DNA from: Candidatus Electronema sp.
Lineage (GTDB): Bacteria; Desulfobacterota; Desulfobulbia; Desulfobulbales; Desulfobulbaceae
Length of the DNA: 64,000 bases
Assembly (NCBI GenBank): GCA_026645415.1
Contig: JAPEVH010000007.1
Span: forward strand, 1-64,000
Reading direction: 5' to 3'
In this document: one piece after another, positions 61,595 to 64,000 of the stretch
How positions within the stretch are numbered: position 1 is the first letter of the stretch
How the letters are laid out: every line of letters starts with the position of its first letter
The notes under the pieces: model-generated
What the model saw: the letters and a program-made list of their open reading frames with translations, nothing else
Database searches by the model: none
Told to the model about the DNA's origin: nothing
Program-made: the position numbers and the translations under genes

Positions 61595-62683
61595 TTAGCA
61601 CATCATCTCATCTTTATTTTTTTGCGCAATCGCTTCAAAGTTTCTTTCTGCTCGCAGAAGTGCATCATAGACTTCTGGATCAAAATGTCGTCCTCGGCCT
61701 TCTTCTACCTTGATGATATGCATTGTTTCAGCATGACTATAGGGTTTTTTATAAACCCGGCGGGTGCGGAGGGCATCATACACATCTGCCACAGTCATGA
61801 TTCGTCCTGCCAAAGGAATATCTTCACCAACTAAACCTCTGGGATACCCACTGCCATCATATTTTTCATGGTGACTGCCAACAAGATCTTTAGCGCACTC
61901 CAAAAAAGCCATTGGTTCACCTGCCATCTTCGCCAACTTATCAATAACCTCCTCGCCGTAGATGGTATGTTTTTTCATGATTTCAAATTCATCTACATCG
62001 AGCCTACTCTTCTTCAAGAGAATTGCATCAGGGATCCCTACTTTGCCAATGTCGTGCAACGGAGCTGTTTTATAAAGTAACGTAATGTATTCTGGTGTAA
62101 GAATTTCAAGAAATTTTCCTGAGTTAAATAGCTCTTCCGCTAAGGATTTGACAAAAGATCTGGTCCGCTGGATATGACCACCGGTATCATTGTCCCTATG
62201 TTCAGCTAACTCGCCCATTGCCACAATGGTGATGTCTTTGAGCAGTACCGTTTCTCTGGTGCGATCTAAAATAGTTTGCTCTAAGTCCATCCTGTAACGG
62301 TGCAGCTCCAGATGGTTACGAACCCGAGAACGTAACTCAACGCCATGAAAAGGCTTGGTGATATAATCAACGCCGCCCAGTTCAAAGCCTCTGGCAACAT
62401 CCTCTGGTTCGGAACGCGCTGTAAGAAAAATTACTGGCATAGAGCGGGCCTCTGGTATTTTCCGAATTTCCTGCATGGTTTCAAAACCATCCATGCCAGG
62501 CATCATCACGTCCAAGAGAACCAGATCAGGAACCCGACGATGTATCCGCTCTAAGGCCTGCTCACCAGAAGTGGCATAAGCAAACTCCATATCTAGACTT
62601 TTGAGATGCGCCAAGGCAATCTGGATATTTTCTGGTACATCATCAACAATAAAAATCAGCGGGCGGCCCAAGCGACTTCGCAT
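61595..62683 (-). CDS. Response regulator with HD-GYP phosphodiesterase domain
   Basis: A 362-residue protein. The receiver domain has FIVDDVPEN and phosphoacceptor Asp58 (LVLLDVMMPGMDG). The HD-GYP domain has APLHDIGKVGIPD (metal-binding HD) and HHEKYDGSGYPRG (the GYP motif), with VADVYDALRTRRVYK after it. All key residues are present, so c-di-GMP hydrolysis is likely, controlled by phosphorylation. Its start codon shares a base with the stop of the hybrid kinase upstream, which is probably its cognate partner. Confidence 0.94.
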   Translation of the reverse strand: MRSRLGRPLIFIVDDVPENIQIALAHLKSLDMEFAYATSGEQALERIHRRVPDLVLLDVMMPGMDGFETMQEIRKIPEARSMPVIFLTARSEPEDVARGFELGGVDYITKPFHGVELRSRVRNHLELHRYRMDLEQTILDRTRETVLLKDITIVAMGELAEHRDNDTGGHIQRTRSFVKSLAEELFNSGKFLEILTPEYITLLYKTAPLHDIGKVGIPDAILLKKSRLDVDEFEIMKKHTIYGEEVIDKLAKMAGEPMAFLECAKDLVGSHHEKYDGSGYPRGLVGEDIPLAGRIMTVADVYDALRTRRVYKKPYSHAETMHIIKVEEGRGRHFDPEVYDALLRAERNFEAIAQKNKDEMMC

Positions 62684-64000
62684 TACATCTCCTCTACTTT
62701 ACTGAGAGCTGTCAGTACCTGCTCAACCCCTCTGATGTCCATATCTACAGCAAAGCGTTTCATTTCCCGGCCCATTGCTATTACTGTGGCAGCGTTTAAC
62801 ACCTTGCCTCGTTGTTCCATTGCTTGTCCCAGCGCAAGGGCATCTTCTAAATTGCCACTCCTCTGTGCTTGAAGATAAGCTGTCTTCAGTTCATTATTCC
62901 ACGCAGCACCTAATTGTTTTAGGTCTGGTGTTTGAGAGGTATTGGGAGATGATATGGTTGTTACAGTTTGATTTCTACCGACAGAAGGAATGTAGCGGTC
63001 TACCACTTGCTGGAGTTCTTGGAGGTGAAATGGTTTAGCAAGATAATCATCAAATAATGGTGCTAAGTTCTCTTTATCTAGGAGCAAACCAGTCATGACC
63101 ACAATAGGAATCTTTGCTGTCTGAGGATCATCTTTGAGCTTCTTGGCTATATCACGTCCATCTGTTCCTGCAAGATCAAGATCCATCAAAATAAGATCCG
63201 GTTGTTCAGTCTGGCTCAAAGCAAGACAATTAGTGCAATCAGCTGCTTCTAGCACCTTAATTGATGAACTGCTGAAGTAAATCTTAATAAGATGCGACAT
63301 TTCAGGCATATCATCAACAACCAGCATGACTGGACTACGTTTTTTTTCCTGCAACGTTGTGATGAGAGGAGTCTGTTTAGCCGAAGGCTTATCTGCGGGC
63401 TGGGCTGGCATGTGAAAGAGAAAGACCGTACCTTGGCCTAATGTACTTTCCAGTTGAAGACTACCACCCATCATCCGGGCTAAACGTGCGCAAAGAGTGA
63501 GTCCTAAACGAGTACCATCATGGATACTGATTTGTTCTTCTTCGTTAAAAAGTTTCAGCAGATCTGCCTGCTCTTCAGTAGACAGACCGCAGCCCGTGTC
63601 TTCAACGCGGAAAATAAGATCATAAATGCCTAGTTCTGTTTTATTGCCAGTGACGGTTAGGGCGACAGAACCTTTGTCGGTAAACTTAACACTATTGCTA
63701 ATGAGATTGGTCAGTACCTGTCGACAATGATCAGCATCCATAACATACATTGCCGGCAAATCTGAGGTAACATGGCAGGAAAAATCTAGTTTTTTTGCTC
63801 GTGCTTGATCAGTAAACAAGTCAACAGCTTGCCCGATTACTGCTCGAAGATTTGTAGCTGATTTCAAAACCTTAACGTTTCCAGTCTCCAGTTTGGATAA
63901 TTCCATAACGTCATTGATAATGGAGACCAAAGAGGTGCCGTTTTTACGGATAGCATTGACAAAACGCCGCTGCTGCTCATTAAGACCTGATTCCACCAAG
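62683..64000 (-). CDS. Hybrid histidine kinase with receiver domain (N terminus outside window)
   Basis: 438 residues from an internal Met are visible, and the frame continues past the right edge. It begins in HisKA (FVNAIRKNGTSLVSIINDVMELSKLE, the helix after the phospho-His). The ATPase domain has LTNLISNSVKFTDKG, VEDTGCGL and GTRLGLTLCARLARMMGG. A receiver domain has LVVDDMPEM and LILMDLDLAGTDGRD (phospho-Asp). A C-terminal helical piece ends SKVEEM and may be a transfer module. It is coupled to the HD-GYP gene and probably starts a phosphorelay to it. Any sensor domain is out of view. Confidence 0.88.
   Translation of the reverse strand, partial: LVESGLNEQQRRFVNAIRKNGTSLVSIINDVMELSKLETGNVKVLKSATNLRAVIGQAVDLFTDQARAKKLDFSCHVTSDLPAMYVMDADHCRQVLTNLISNSVKFTDKGSVALTVTGNKTELGIYDLIFRVEDTGCGLSTEEQADLLKLFNEEEQISIHDGTRLGLTLCARLARMMGGSLQLESTLGQGTVFLFHMPAQPADKPSAKQTPLITTLQEKKRSPVMLVVDDMPEMSHLIKIYFSSSSIKVLEAADCTNCLALSQTEQPDLILMDLDLAGTDGRDIAKKLKDDPQTAKIPIVVMTGLLLDKENLAPLFDDYLAKPFHLQELQQVVDRYIPSVGRNQTVTTISSPNTSQTPDLKQLGAAWNNELKTAYLQAQRSGNLEDALALGQAMEQRGKVLNAATVIAMGREMKRFAVDMDIRGVEQVLTALSKVEEM

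Overview
The window reads as a chromosomal segment of an anaerobic, Gram-negative sulfur-cycle bacterium, most likely a member of the Desulfobulbales (Desulfobacterota). The reasons are a dissimilatory-type sulfate adenylyltransferase, a nine-haem lipoprotein cytochrome, menaquinone synthesis by the futalosine route (mqnB, mqnD), an MvhD-type electron-transfer subunit beside a molybdopterin formate dehydrogenase, lipid A synthesis (lpxB), and sigma-54-controlled type IV pili. A cable-bacterium relative is possible, but nothing here proves it. There is no rRNA and no CRISPR array. Two tRNA genes are present.

Layout. 1-2.7 kb: the 3' part of a visibly GC-rich STAND-type NTPase/TPR gene that carries a 21-bp minisatellite, which recurs just past its stop codon. 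2.7-5.6 kb: tRNA-Arg, a sugar/sterol-type SDR, a nonahaem lipoprotein and tRNA-Thr. 5.6-12 kb: a tryptophan-rich secreted protein, then rsmE-def-bioA-PilZ, converging on queA and an unknown secreted protein. 12-23 kb: mqnB, mltD, a long class A PBP, rsmG, a perfect 23-bp-period palindrome array, then leuB-prs-asd-plsY.

23-43 kb is a type IV pilus region. On the minus strand a sigma-54 promoter drives pilA. A hairpin terminator follows pilA, and then come two TPR/GT-C membrane glycosyltransferase-like paralogues, a VKOR-DsbA fusion and a third GT-C protein. On the plus strand a PilS/PilR-like pair is followed by a second sigma-54 promoter and fimT-pilW-pilV-pilX-pilY1. The gene order suggests pilin synthesis, disulfide formation and glycosylation under one regulatory pair.

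43-49 kb: sat, a candidate small RNA on the minus strand, serA-lpxB, a decayed IS481-type transposase and a type III PLP decarboxylase. 49-64 kb: a PAS-PAS-GGDEF-EAL protein, a small secreted protein with an internal duplication, two IscA/HesB-like proteins bracketing an operon of mvhD and a giant ferredoxin-GltD-formate dehydrogenase fusion, a haem-motif DsbC-like protein, mqnD, a MobB-MobA fusion that could supply the formate dehydrogenase cofactor, and an HD-GYP regulator with a truncated hybrid kinase. The PilZ, GGDEF-EAL and HD-GYP proteins give the window three parts of a c-di-GMP network that could act on the pili.

All assignments come from reading motifs by eye. No database search was run.
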